Below are positions 48,150-61,382 of a stretch of 64,000 nt of DNA, in pieces. Made by a program: the position numbers and the translations under genes. Each line of letters begins with the position of its first letter. The stretch's first letter is position 1. The notes under the pieces were generated by a model. The model was not told the origin of the DNA. It searched no databases and saw nothing but the letters and a program-made list of their open reading frames with translations. Origin of the DNA: Eutrigla gurnardus (taxonomy: Eukaryota > Chordata > Actinopteri > Perciformes > Triglidae). The stretch is from NCBI GenBank assembly GCA_963514095.1, contig OY741277.1, forward strand, positions 9,180,637 through 9,244,636, given 5' to 3'.

Positions 48150-48610
48150 CAGCAGATTTCTGGTCAGCCATGTGAAATTAATCTGAGGGAAAATAAAGAG
48201 CGGAGCCCAACAACTAATACAGTTAATTGTCTTAGTGCTTTTCTGGCCGGCCGCTCGTGAACAGCTGGTCGTACTGGCTCATGGCACCACTTCAGCCAGC
48301 CTTTGAGATAATAACTTTTGCATCTGCCAAAGAAGTGGCTGTTACTGCCCACAGAATTTACAACTCACAAGTGGAAACACAGACTCCAACAGAATTTTCT
48401 ATGCACGGGTCTTTGAATTTTATTAATGTAATGCAAACACAGTCCTTCCAACACATTAAATTGTTGATGTTATGCGAATACACTCTGGAATTGCAGATCC
48501 TCATTAACATTATTTGCATGTTAATCTGCATCTTTTTAATTAGTGATATTATTTATGCACATAATTTTCACCCGGTGATGCCAAGTCGCAGGCACATTAA
48601 TTAATCTACA
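48150..48610. promoter_or_regulatory. Strong enhancer-like complex noncoding block (candidate)
   Basis: An octamer ATTTGCAT at 48512-48519 runs into GTTAAT. TTTTTAATTAGTGATATT follows at 48532-48549, then TTATGCACATAA and a terminal TTAATTAATC near 48598. The first half has GTGAAATTAATCTGAGG and ACAGTTAATTGTC. This is among the densest clusters of POU/homeodomain-type sites here. The 115-codon frame at 48257-48604 is AT-driven and not protein-like. Confidence 0.45.
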
Positions 48611-49794
48611 GAGATGCCAAACTGTTTTTCCTCCACTTTTATTTGTTTACACCGTGTTCTGGATTTAGGGGGAAGTTAGAGGGGGGGAAAAAACTACTAA
48701 AATGCCTAAAGATGAATAAAAGTAGAAAGACAAGATAAACTAAAAGTCCTTTTTGTCTTCATAATTCATATTGTAATATTAGCCAAACGTCACGTGTGTA
48801 TTTTTTCCTCCTCTTTTCCTCTCCTCTTCCCTCTGAGATTGGTTTTCAGTTACACTACCTTGATGTATTATTAAAATCCATAATGGACTCCTGAGGCTTC
48901 CCTTGCTTCTCTTCTTCATTTACAGAATATAGTCAGTGTTATTCTAATCTCCCTACAACACCGTCATGCATAGGCAATGAGCCCCCAGCCCCAACCCCAC
49001 CACCTACCCAGCAGCCCTCGTGAGATCATCCACCTCTACACATAGGCACTGGATAAACACTCTGGCACGGTTCACGAAAAAAAAAAGTCTTGAGATGAGA
49101 CTCAGTGATGTGACTTTATGCAAAGCAGAGACAATAGCAGTCACTGTTATTACTGCTACATTACTACGGACTGTTTTATCACAGAATCTAAATTAGCCTG
49201 AGATATGCAAACTACCTTTTTGAACAAAGAGGCACTGTAGATGTGCTGCAATTTGAAATACGTTAATTGTGCTCAGTCTTTGATTGTACTGTGTTTTTAC
49301 ATGTTTGCTGGGATGGATTGCAGAATCCTTTAAAATGCACACATGTATCACTGGACTTTATATTAATGTCTGCGATTGGTTCCATATGCACTCTTCAAAT
49401 AAATAAAAAAAGATATATTTCTCATCATTGTGCTGGGTCAATTCAAGCAAAAGTCTCTCAGAGTAGGTTGAATCTTTGGGGTCAGTTATTATTATACAAT
49501 GCAGACCTGCACATTTTGTTTGTGTGTGATGCAATGTGCGGCAAACAGTAGAGTCGGGTTATACCATAAATTATAGCCGGAAGGGATTACTGTAGATGGC
49601 GGTCAGCACGCCCCCAGTTTGGAGGAACAGCAACACTACTAGCACAGGAGCAAAGCAATATTCTGCTGTGGACGGGGGCTGCAGCCACCTAAAAGACAGG
49701 CCCAACTAAAAACATTTTTTTTTACAATATCATCCAATGACGAACTGAGCTGAAAGGGAAACTTATCTGAACTGTTTTTGTCAACTGAGTCTGG
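48611..49794. other. Noncoding sequence
   Basis: No gene is recognised. AT-rich, with a C-rich patch near 48980-49015. Confidence 0.5.
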
Positions 49795-50135
49795 TCAACA
49801 CGTTCTCATTCCCAACTCATGAGACATCAACACTTTGTCAGGATCCCTCAGTAAACACGTTCACACAAACACCAACAAAACCACTTAGTTAAGTTTAGGA
49901 AAAAGTGAAAATTAAACGCAGAACAGGTACGTTTACATTGTGTTACGTTACTTGAAAGCCTGGTGTGTCTCATATAGATGCCCAAGGGTGCATTGTGCGT
50001 GGGTATCAGAGGCCAAAGGCCACGATAATGGGTCGTAGTTGGGAGTGACGACAGGCTCGTCAGGTGGCTTTGAAGGGAGCATAGACAAGCTTCACTTTCA
50101 GTTGAGTTCCCCATTGGAAAGGTCGGTCTGACGCC
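49795..50135 (-). repeat. Dispersed teleost repeat fragment (MITE-like)
   Basis: The segment 'cacgttctcattcccaactc' near 49800, a GTTAAGTTTAGGAAAAAG stretch near 49888 and a complex tail through 50135 match a kind of dispersed noncoding repeat I recall from fish genomes. Read on the minus strand it has GACGAGCCTGTCGTCACTCC. No transposase is present. Terminal inverted repeats could not be fixed, so the ends and the family are uncertain. Confidence 0.45.
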
Positions 50136-52004
50136 ATACAAAGTGGTGAAAATATTCTAATTATTGTGTTAACTTAAACTTATATTTCCTTTTTTTAGTT
50201 GAGTATTTCTTTTAGGTGGCTAAATTCCATTTTCTGCTGCCCCCGTCTACAGATGAATAGTGCTCTGCTCCCGAGCTGCTACGACTACCTGCTTCTCCAA
50301 TTTAGATGTGGGCAGACTGCTGTTTACTGTAGGGTTAGGGTTACATTTATTAATGTTATCAATGAGGGCAATTTCTCCGTGTGCCACCAGTGCTTTTATT
50401 TGACTGCTTGCACTATTTTTGTATTTGAATTTTGTTCCTTTCTCGGTAACTTATAAATATGCAATATGGACAATCCATGTCAGTTTTCACTTTGATAAAA
50501 TGCCAAAAGCAGCAATAAACATGAGCTTTGACTTTGTGCTTTTCCAATGTGTTCAACCACGATGTGAAACACACTAACTTACTTAGAATGAGGGCAAATA
50601 AATGTGTGAGTGAGATTACTGTAACAAAGAAAGTGCTTGTTACTGCTCAGTATCCATTTGAAATCATTATAGTAATCATACTGACCTATATTCATTTCTA
50701 TTAGAAAAAAAATACTAATTAAGACTTAATTTCCTTAAGTGTTTCAGCATGGGAGCTGCGTTAAGCAGCTTTGTGTACTGATATTGTAAAGGAAATTAGC
50801 CTCATCCATTGCTAAACATAAACGCTGGATAGTAACACCAGGGTGCAATTACATAATGCAGACCCCCAGTCTTCTGCTTGGTTAGTCTGTTATTGGAGAC
50901 TATCCAAAAAAAGAAACAATCCATCCAACCCTAATAAACTGAAAGCACAACCACGATTAATGAGACATCCAACAGAGACAATTCCTTGAGGACAACAAAG
51001 TCCCGTCATCATTATGCCTCCTGGTGTATAAACATACTTCAACTCTGCTGTATTATTAAACTGAAGGAGATCATATACTCTAACTGACACGCATTTGGTA
51101 GTTCAGAGTTTCAGCATTCATTTTAACAACGATTTATCATCCACAAACAGTGACAGCCACAAAAGCCAATGTAAAAGTTTCCCATCCCACAACTATTTGG
51201 CATTCTCTATAAATACTCAGTATTATTTGAGTATTAGTTCATTTGTTTGGGGGCAATTTATTTCATTCACTGACCAGCAGAATTGTTTCCAAACAATAAC
51301 ATTTTGGGGAAGGAGTTAAATGTGAAGCATTGCAAAGAGTGCAACTTCTACAGTGGCTTAATCTGAGTGGGCTACAAAGGGTCCCATATGCTGGCCCCTG
51401 TATGATGTCCAGGAACAATAAATCATAGGTTGCATAGCATCTGTGGACAGAGATACTGTTGGAGACGATGTCAAAACATGATATCCACAGTCGGATCAGT
51501 TTCACAATGACCATTAAGTTATGGGCTACATGGCTATAACATTAAAATGTTGTGACTTACATGGGAGTTGTCTGCGATGTTAACATGCTTTTTTTTACTG
51601 CCGTGGACTACTGTATCCACGGTATGAGAAAAGTGAAATTGTTAACCTTTGTAAAAGGCTAATAAAATGACAAGTTTGGGTCTTAGACATGAATAATTAC
51701 CCCGATCAAATCTCATCTGAGTCTCTCAATTTGTAACAGCTCCTCATCTTGCCGGTGCACATAGTTGTTCTGTTATGATAATACCAGGCCTAAGCTCTCG
51801 ACTTCAGATGGCATCTTTTTTTTTTGTTGCACCGCCCCTTTCAAAGACAATGAAGTTAGTGACAGCAGTGAGGCAAATCCTTCTGAGGGGTTTGGGTGGA
51901 ATTTACAAGCTTTACAATGCATTGCCAGTGGCACAACTGATACCACAGGTAATTTGGCATATCATGTCCAGGAACCAGATCCGTAGGAGGGAATGATGAA
52001 GAAA

Positions 52005-52008
<4 letters not shown>
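50136..52008. other. Noncoding sequence
   Basis: No gene is supported. Two GGGTTA units occur at 50332-50343. Complex patches at 51070-51500 may be regulatory. Confidence 0.45.

Positions 52009-52067
<59 letters not shown>
52009..52067 (+). repeat. (GA)n microsatellite
   Basis: About 29 perfect AG units. It is one of the few purine-oriented tracts on the + strand. Confidence 0.97.
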
Positions 52068-52070
<3 letters not shown>

Positions 52071-54498
52071 CCACAAAGAAGGGAATCTGGTGGGAAAAAG
52101 GCAGACTAAAATCTTGGCATTCCACTGGCCATTCACATGAAACTGATAAGTCTGAAAAGCCAAAAGCCTCCCATTTTTCTTCCCCTTGTCTCCACCTAAC
52201 AGGGGCTGATGAAAGTGCCTTTTGTTTCTCAAATGTCTTTCTGTAGTGTTAAATTGTAGAATAATTGATATGTGGCGAGGATGTCTCATACTTAACTATG
52301 ATCCGATCTGAACAGAGATTATACATCAATGCAGGAGCACAGGTGCATGACTCCCACACTGTAGGTATGCAACATGTGTGAGGAAAAAAAAGTTTTCTTT
52401 TATTTATGTACTTTTATTTAGGTAAACATTTGGCAATTCCAACATAATTGAATACATCGTCAAACTATTTAAATAAAAATAGCACATCCTCTGAAGTTTA
52501 AATCGTGGCTATTGAAAAAGTGATACCGAGAACATGTCATCCCACAGACCGGACTTTGTTCAGTCCTCGGGCGACTTGAAAGACAATTTGTAATTATTGC
52601 AGACAATTATGTGAGGAAGTGATAGCTCCCCTTTTGAGAGAGAAGCCCGGAGGTTTAAGATTTCTGCGCCCAGTCTTGTTGCAGTCATTATGGCACTGCA
52701 CATCAAGATGTCCCCTTGACCCCAGTGACAGACTGAGGCCTCACCCCCACTTTATAATCTACAGGCTTGATTCCCCATGTAAGGGGAGGACCCTAAATGG
52801 ATTTTTAATCCTAAACTAACCATGCTGCACATTGCATATAGTGTTCAGGTGAAAAGTTCTCTCCACCACCCTATTATACTGGGCAAGTTGGGTCGGTAAC
52901 CTGAATCACTGGAAAAATAATGCGCTAAGCCCTCAGTACTGTATAGGCGTTACACCGCAACAATGTGTTTCTTTCTTTCTGTTGATGCCACGGACTCCAC
53001 TTTGATGCAGCTCTGAAATGACTGAGCGCCACAGGCTATTTTCTCCCTGTTCAGGCAACTCAATAGCCAGTCTGTCTGGCCTGTTTGTTTTCGGCTAATT
53101 GCCTCAAGATCTAATAAGTTAGTGATGATGTACGTCGAGTCACCCGTGACCCCTGCCAAAAGAAATATTATGTCGCACTAAAACTCGCCCAGGGAAGGAG
53201 TAGGGTCCCTTCTTTATCAGTCTAAATATTTCCAGCCTCCCAAGCTCCTGGTTTCAAATGTTTGGGTCAGTATGTGTTCGAGTAAGGTCACCAGAGCCCT
53301 GTAATTACGATATTATGCAAAGGCATTTAGGACAAGAATAGGGGAACTCAAGAGCTGCCTAGCTCAGGAAAGAGGTGGAGATGATAAGTGCAGTTGGTAG
53401 TTCTGGAGACATAAAAGACAAAGGCATCAATCCGTGATGAAAGCTGTTTTAAATATGGTCAATCACATTAGCATGTGGTTGTTACTACAAGGATTTATCT
53501 CAGACGTCATCCTGTTAATCCATCAATTCATGTTTTCTTGCTCTGGTTTTATGAATAACATGACTGAGGTCTATATCAATGTTGCATAACTGACACATCT
53601 TGACACTCAATTTCAGCATTCACTTAAAACGATCCCTTCTCATTAACAGTATCCATCAGTTAGACAACAATGCTTTATGGTGTTTGTTATTACAGGCATT
53701 TAGCCAGTACAGTGGGGGAACTGTTAGCATAAGTTTATGTCAACCTGTGGCTTTTCTCGTTAACATTTTTGCTTGAATGTTGAAGGGTCCATCTCTTTAG
53801 TCGTCACTAGGCTTCATTGTAAGGCTGTTGTTACGGGTCCTAGTCTATCATATTAATGTTTCCACCAAAAACACATTTTTTTGGGCCAACCACATATGGT
53901 AATTTGTCTTTCCCTTTTGAAATAAGATATAAAAACATATTTATTTGGATGGCATTAGATGTAGACAGTATATGCAGTAGAACCAATGCTTTGACTTAAA
54001 AGTTAACACGACAATGAGCTATTGTTTGTGAGAAGACAAAATACCGCTAAGGATATCACCGAGGTTGCTGCACTGACCATGCATAGCTCATGCATTTTGA
54101 TTGCATATGGGGTATTTTTTTTTCCCCGGCGAAATATCTATGATACCCCACCTCCTCCTCTTTTATTTTCTGAGCGACAGACAGCAGTCCAAGCCAAAAA
54201 GCCATTTCACCTGCATTAATACACAATGAATAATTTATAAATCCCAATTATTTGGTATCATTTATGCAAAGAGTGTCACACAAGGCATACATAAAGCATT
54301 AAGGATGGTTAACCCATAAAGGAATGGGAGGCTGGGAGAAGAGTATAAGGTCACACCTGAAAGTCAGGTTGCTTTTTGTTTTGTTTTTTAGTTTTCCCTT
54401 CGACAGTACCTCACTCACTGTCTCTGTAGATGTTATTTCACACAGAGAAAACTACCTCACTGATATGAGCTGACCTCACATATTACTGTCCACTACAT

Positions 54499-54499
<1 letters not shown>
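52068..54499. other. Noncoding sequence
   Basis: No gene is recognised. A complex patch at 52500-52830 (with CCCTAAATGGATTTTTAATCC) could be regulatory. The remainder is AT-rich without known repeats. Confidence 0.45.

Positions 54500-54577
<78 letters not shown>
54500..54577 (+). repeat. (TG)n microsatellite
   Basis: About 39 perfect units, the longest GT tract in the window. Confidence 0.97.
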
Positions 54578-54580
<3 letters not shown>

Positions 54581-57500
54581 ATGTTAAATGTTAATTAATT
54601 CCGTCATGTTTTGTATGATGCAGTTGATGAATTTGCATGGAATAAATAAACATGTTTTTTTTCTGTGGCTAAAGGGAAATGAAGGCAAACAGTCGAGCAT
54701 GAATGGAGACAAACGGAACAATAACATGTCAAACGTCTCGTTTATAGACTTCTGCTTTTTTATATATTGTTAGCTATGAATTCAAAAATCACACTGCATT
54801 GCTGGACTAACAGAGTACTCCATTTTGCTGTGATCTCCTTATCTAAACAAATGCAATTACGGTTTGGTTAGTGATGGTGCTTCCCAGGAGATGGACCGTC
54901 CCCCCTTGTCGCTGACTATCTCCCCCACTAATCCTGTCTTAGAAGGGTCTCTGTTAACAGGGATAAGGCATTGGCCTGGTATCCTAGGCTAGTAAGCTAA
55001 AGCTTATGTACAAAATGCTATTCAAGAGGCGCTGCCTGCAGCTATTGGAACTGCGTAGATGTCCATATCATTCAGCCAGCCCCAAATACGGAGGAATTTA
55101 GCCATGGCTAAATCTTGGAGACTGACGTGGACATGTTCACTGATAAGGAATGGGGGGCCTGTGCGGGAGTCTTATTTGGAATCAAATTGATGCGTTATAG
55201 AGTCTGGAACATGGAGATCTGGTCTTTTCCAAAGACAAATCCATAAACTCTCCAGCAAACATGCCCCTACTGTTAAAATCCCTGTCACTTTGCCCACGCT
55301 TTACTGTGCTACCAATCATGACGCCCGTTCATGCTATATGGAAGCCACTCCATCAACTGAGCTTACAGCAGTAATGCTGCCATATGTTCACAATGGGCTT
55401 CTCATCAACAGTGGGGAATTGTTTCAGTTTTTGTCATGGCCGTCACGCATATCGTGATTGAACAGTGCCCATTGTTTCCAGCATTCTTGTGGTAGCCCAA
55501 TGCATCATCGCTGTGGTTTGCCGTATACGTGGGCCTCTGTTAAACAGTTGGCTGAAAGTTAAACCATTACGGAGGATCATGATATTGACCCCAACCTCTT
55601 ACGGCAAAGGCGAAGTGCTTGACACCAAACCTCGGTCAATTTACTCCTTCTGGTGTGAACAAAATACTTCTCAGTTTCACACATTTGGGTGGATTAAGCT
55701 TTTAACACTCGGTGAAATCCAGCACTTACCCTACAAACACTTGTGAAGTGTATGTGACAGTGGGTCTATATTAAGTGTGACTGGGCAAGCTCTGGAAGAC
55801 CGGAAAAAGGCAGCACATCTGTTCCCTAGCGTGATAACTTTGAACAATGCTCACTGGTTTTCAATGACAAAAAGGGGCCATTAAGCAACTGGTTTCACAT
55901 TTTTTTTAAAAAAGGTGTCCTGCAACAGTCCCAACAGAAGTGCATTTTGTGGTAGCGCAGTAAATCATCACATTACTTAAATCGGAGTGTTGAGAATTCA
56001 GCTCTTCGCTAATGTAATCACGGAGCACTACTTATTAGTTCAAAGTTGTGTAAACCGATATTCCGAGGCTCGCTCCGCACGTTGAAAGCAGGGTTTTAAT
56101 GTACCACAACAATCAGGGGGGCAGCTTTTGCATGTTTGTCACTCACATTCCTGCATATTTTATTGCACGCTCCGAGCCACATTAATATCACACTCCCTTT
56201 GATGAGGGACGATGCACTAACATTACGCGATACAGGGAGATACGCCGCATGTGACATGCTGGCTGCATTTGTAGATATGTGACCTTCGTTTGGGATTTCA
56301 GAGGGGGGTTGATAAATAATAAACAGCAAGGGTTAATGGATTTTATATGCTCTTCAGTCTCACTGCTGCAGTCACCTGACGCAACAGTACATGCAACCTT
56401 GCCCCCGAGGAAATGGGAGAAGTCTGTCAATCACCCCGATGCCTCCCGCTGTTAGGTCTAGATACATACACATGCATACGTATACGCACACATTTAAATA
56501 CAGCGCTGCCATCCGCCACGCTGTTCAACCGGAGCCTGAAGACATTTTCCTGATTGGTTTGGTGAAGATCCTTAAGATGTTCAACAGCGTTGAAAATTCA
56601 TCATTGCAGATGTTTATTTATCCACTGAAGCTTCGTGGCTGTTCTTTAAACTCATCCAGCAGAGGCTCTAATTGAATAAACAGGCCTTCCATTGGGGGGT
56701 GATTTTATTACAGCTGCATACTTGTTAAATCAGTGCTGTTGAGTATGTATTCTTCGTTATAGGAGGTATGATATGATAGCACTGTGGCTCAGCCTTCCAC
56801 TGCTTGCTACTGGCTGCATGTTGCATTAGTAATTTATGAACTGACAATTACTTGCTGATGTGCAGTTTAGTCACAGATCATAATGAAGATCCATTGCACT
56901 AATAAATTGTAGCCTGCTTGAAGCTAATTTTCAATTTAGCTACTGCCACCAATATTATTATTATTAGTTACTTGCAGTCATTTTCCTTTTTTAAACTATG
57001 TTACTATATTCCGACAGCTCCCTACACTGTGTTTCAAAACTTCAGAATTGAGCAGGGTGAAACTTTTGGAATTGAAATAATAGTGCAGACTTTGCTGTCT
57101 GTTCCCTATTTATTAGAAATGGTTATTATTATGTACAGGAGAAATACATGTATTACACAAGCAAGTGATTAAGTTGAGGACGGCCGAGTCTTCGCATCAA
57201 TTGCAACAGTGCAACTGCCACTTATGATTGTCTTTGTCAGGTGTAGAACGGGTCCTGTATATTGTGGGGACCAAACAGACATATTGGCTCACTCAGCACT
57301 TTTCTCTGCTCTGTTCACCCATTTCTAACTATCTTAGCTCTGCGGCGTCATCCAAAATTGCAGAGTTGACACAGCATACTCTACTTTACAGTTGCTTTCT
57401 CAAAAAGCATAAAAAAATCTCATACTCAGTAGCACAGATTTTAACAAGCGTGCAGACTGGTCCCAGGTTGCTCTGTTACTGCAATAAACCCAGGACAGTG

Positions 57501-58229
57501 TTTAAATGACCCAAGTTGACAACCATTTATTAGAATCTACAGGAATATTCCAGGTGTGAAGAAGGGAGAACGACTTTCCCAGTACTTCCTACGCTCTAAG
57601 TACTTCCTATGCTCTGTTAGAAAGCCCCCAATCCATATTCCCAAACATCCATACCATCAAATCATACGTGTAATCTCAATCTCATATGTTGTGACGTTAG
57701 AGTTCAACAATCATTTACATTATTTCCCCCGGATTCTTCAGAAAGACAAACAGAGCTTCAGGAAGCCATCCACTGTAAGCATCTTAGTTCACAGAGTCAC
57801 TGCAAAATTTGTCTCATATTTGCTCACCAGTCCAGATTCCTGTGCCAGGCCAAAATGCTTTAGCCTTTGTATGGCCTCCTCACATCTCTTTCTCTCCCTC
57901 TACATCTATTGCCGTCTCTCTCCTCTTCGCTTTAAGAGTATTCCACATTATACTGAATTATTGCCTAGCTGTTAGTCTTTTTGGCTGCTGTTCCTATTTG
58001 TGCTACAAAAAGACAGGAGATTTGCATTACACTCATTTCAGGCGCTTGCCAAAATATCTCACATTAGTTTCAGCTGGATGTGTGAATTATTGTTCAAATT
58101 TGATGAGCTTAGTAATGCAAATAAAGGTCACATCAGAATTTCCAGATGTGCCTGTGTCAGTGGACGTGAGCGCATTTGGAAAACAAGGGCACCATTCAAA
58201 CGGCAATGTGTTATGATTCTGTCATACTA
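54578..58229. other. Noncoding sequence with a small tandem duplication
   Basis: No exon is recognised in about 3.6 kb. At 57581-57616 an 18-bp unit (AGTACTTCCTACGCTCTA) is present twice with small differences. The frames of 139 and 135 codons at 57556-58216 overlap in different registers and are not protein-like. Complex patches near 55980-56670 may be regulatory. Confidence 0.45.
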
Positions 58230-58780
58230 AACTCATCCGTCAAAGAGCGTGTTTTTAAACGGCCGGCGCGAGAGGCTGCGATTTGAATTGGAATAGCCTC
58301 TGTCAAACTGTAGTTTATCCCCTTGTGTTTACAACCCACAAAAAAAGGTCACTGACATAAAAAAAATAAAAAAAGCGAAGCACTCGAACCTGCTCAGAGC
58401 GGGGGCCTTTTTCTTTATCTCAGCCCAGCATTCCAGCAGCGCTTGAGGGGTGTAGCAGGCGGCAAAACTAGCAGGCAACACCGAGAGGAAAGAGAGGGAG
58501 GCGGGCATAAAATCTGCATGCTGGAAGAAACAAGATGGACATAAAAGATGGACTAAATTGCAGAGAGGCCTTTTCTTGTCAAAGGCTAATGGAAACATTT
58601 CCACACAACACAGAGAGGGGAATGGAGGCTCCATTATCACAGCCGAGCAGACGGAGCTGGCAGCTATTCCAGAGAAGCGCTGAGATGTGCACACTGGCCC
58701 GGCTTAGTGCCCTCAGCCAGCCCCTCAGGCCTCTACCTGAATAATCTGTGTCAACAGGTTCCAAAATGCCCAGAAGAATC
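58230..58780. promoter_or_regulatory. Enhancer-like complex noncoding block (candidate)
   Basis: It begins with a CpG-containing GGCCGGCGCGAGAGG (58261-58275). It continues with non-repetitive sequence through 58740, including TCTTTATCTCAGCCCAGC and GAGAAGCGCTGAGATG. The 121-codon minus-strand frame at 58329-58694 includes hydrophobic and Cys-rich parts but matches nothing I know. A regulatory element is preferred. Confidence 0.35.
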
Positions 58781-59371
58781 ACATCACATAAACAGAGACA
58801 GAGAAAAACACTTACAAAATAATTGTCCCTACGTTTTTTGTCTTCTCTTGAACCTTCTAATTAAGTAACAGCAGCCCCCCCCCCCCAACCCCTCAGATTT
58901 CTGTTGAGTATTGAGGAGTGTGTTGTTTTCTGGGAGAGTCGGTACCAACTTCCTATTGTTAAACGGTTCTTCTTTGAGTTTGCAGAAACCTTGCAAGAGA
59001 AGCAACAATACTCCTTTAGAACATTATTTCAAAACCAGGACCACTCTAGGATATGTCAACGTGTTCCATTATTGTTTTGGTTGGATATTTCCTGTAATAT
59101 TTTTTGTTATGTCAACTTGCTATTGCCCAACCTGCACCAAAGCCCAGTCAAAGCTGTCCGGTGTCATATGTTTTTTTTTTTATTATTCTCACATCCAAAC
59201 CCATGTCTCAGGAGGCCCATGAGAGATTGATTTGGTGGTAGCATTTTCACTGACAATTCCTCAAGGCAGGGGGCATTTGCGTGCTCCCTGTCACCCTACA
59301 TGCCCCAAGGACTGTACCAAGCCACACAGTCTGCGAGGGCCAAATCTGGATTTGTCGGTTACTGATAAGTA
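58781..59371. other. Noncoding sequence
   Basis: No gene is supported. A C run lies near 58876-58886 and a poly(T) near 59170-59180. Confidence 0.5.
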
Positions 59372-59372
59372 A

Positions 59373-59424
<52 letters not shown>
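59372..59424 (+). repeat. Compound (AC)n(AG)n microsatellite
   Basis: Seven AC units followed by about 20 AG units. Confidence 0.96.
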
Positions 59425-59428
<4 letters not shown>

Positions 59429-61382
59429 GATAAAAGCAGACGATGAAGGACGGGATGACTTTTCAAATCTCTGGTCGCCATTTCATGATGTCAGAAATCA
59501 CCGCAGCGTGATCCCCGATTGAACTGGATGCAGTTTAATAAGACAAAAACCAGCAGATTATATAGGACTCCATAATCAAAAACAATCTACATGCAAAATG
59601 GTAAACAACCAAGTTGAATGAGAGAGATGGAGAAGAAGCCAATCTGATGACTTGTTCATCTCATCTGCCTGTCTTCCTCTGGAAGTCATCCATTTATAAT
59701 AAGCCTAGCTGATAAATGTTTTAATAAACTTATTGCATAATTCATTTTTGGCAGGCCTAGTTTTAATTGACTTATTGCAGAATTGTACTGAAGATCAAAA
59801 GCCTGATTAAAGCAATGTATATATTAGAGCCCCGTCGTTTTCCCCCAACGCCATGTTTCAAAAAACATCAGAGAAGAAGTGTGTTGTGAAATGTGATCAA
59901 TTATTCACCAAAATAATGAATTAAGTGATTGATTAGTGGATTACTTTTGACAATGTTGATGTCAGTAATACTTTACGTTTGACTGATGATGCACAGCGGA
60001 AGACCTGAAGGCCAACAAGATTGTGGCACTAGGCAGCATTTGATATGAACCACTGTCGGCTTCCACAAAGTCTTTAACAAACGACGATGGATTGAGTGAA
60101 ACAGGAGTGGAGTCTAACAGGGATGATTTGCCTTCAAAAAAATGCAATTCCCCGATTCTTTTAAGAAGCAGCATAGTTGACAGATAAGACAGCATTCACA
60201 CATGATGGTTATTTGACACCTAATTACATGGCTCTTAATAAGGGGTTCTCTCTCTGTGTGCCTCGAGTTCACACTGTCTAACAGCGACAATTATCTCGTC
60301 TCAGTATTTGACAGTGTATTGTTTAACCTGCATACAGTGGGGGATTCCGTATGCTATCCGCCAGCTCTCGAAGGAACCGCTCACTGTGCTTTTCTTATTA
60401 ATCTTACAAAAGGCCTGACATTACCTCGTAGGATCAGGTTTAATAGGTTTTTGTTTATGTCTAACGTGACCCTCCATCCTGAACCCATTGGAATCATTCA
60501 GAAGTGTTTGTGTAGCCGAATGCTACAGAGTGTATTACAGAGATTTGTCGGAGGATATTTTGGTGTGAAGCTTTTACACGTTTATCAAAATGAATTTACA
60601 TTTTTCTGCCATATGCAGCTGAGATTTGATTTGATTATTGTCTATCAAATGTGATGAATACCTTGGAGATACATATGATACACAAAATGCTCAACCTACA
60701 GTGGACACGGACTGTTTTGATCAAAAACAGTGATGTGGTGAATCCAGACAAAAGCTTTAATTGCTTGATGACATATATTGAATTTATACCAATTACACAT
60801 GTGGATGAAGGGAAGCTGACGTGCTATAGAGCACTATTTAAGGTTAGAGACAGCTAAGATGCTAATTGCTCCAACAGGGGCTGCAATTCAGCTTCAGAAT
60901 GTTAGAAATGTTTGGTCAGTTCTATTCATTAAAATTGAATGTTCTCATCTCATCCTACACATTTGTGATACGCTGGCTAGCTATGTTCACAAATCACATG
61001 GGTTTTGTTCAGAATTGGAGGGTATGTGAATGTAGAGTGAAAATGGTCAGAAATTAGTATGACAGGATCTACACATAAAAAAAAAAATTGGGGGGCTCCG
61101 AAATGTGTGCATACTATCCACACGCAAAAACCAAGCAATATCAATAACTATTCAAACATAACATGCCAATTTTAAATTTATATAATAATTTATATTTCAA
61201 CTGTGTGAATATAAATGTAAATGTTGCCCTCCCTCTAGTTTTAGTATGAGAGCACTTCGTTTGGTCAAGGTTTAATAGTGTGGTTAACATTATCTTGACT
61301 TTCTTAAACTTTATTTGAATGGTCATACAAATATATGGACATACAAGATATATGACCTCTATATTTATCCCAAGCATTCAGG
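59425..61382. other. Noncoding sequence
   Basis: No gene is recognised. 59440-59770 has homeodomain-type words (TTAATAAACTTATTGCATAA) and could be regulatory. An A-rich run lies at 61077-61087. The 132-codon frame at 60256-60654 shows no domain. Confidence 0.45.

Noticed and set aside
50332..50343. Interstitial telomere-like (GGGTTA)2
   Set aside because: Only two units. Short runs of this kind are common in fish DNA and its repeats.
51912..52289. 125-codon frame on the - strand
   Set aside because: Contains the translated (GA)n tract. The rest has no recognisable feature.
57430..57510. Possible LTR end with AATAAA near 57483
   Set aside because: No paired LTR, primer-binding site, polypurine tract or retroviral frame could be found. 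A lone AATAAA is expected by chance.
57556..58216. Two long overlapping plus-strand frames (139 and 135 codons)
   Set aside because: They overlap in different registers, are hydrophobic by composition and lack motifs. Chance frames are more likely.
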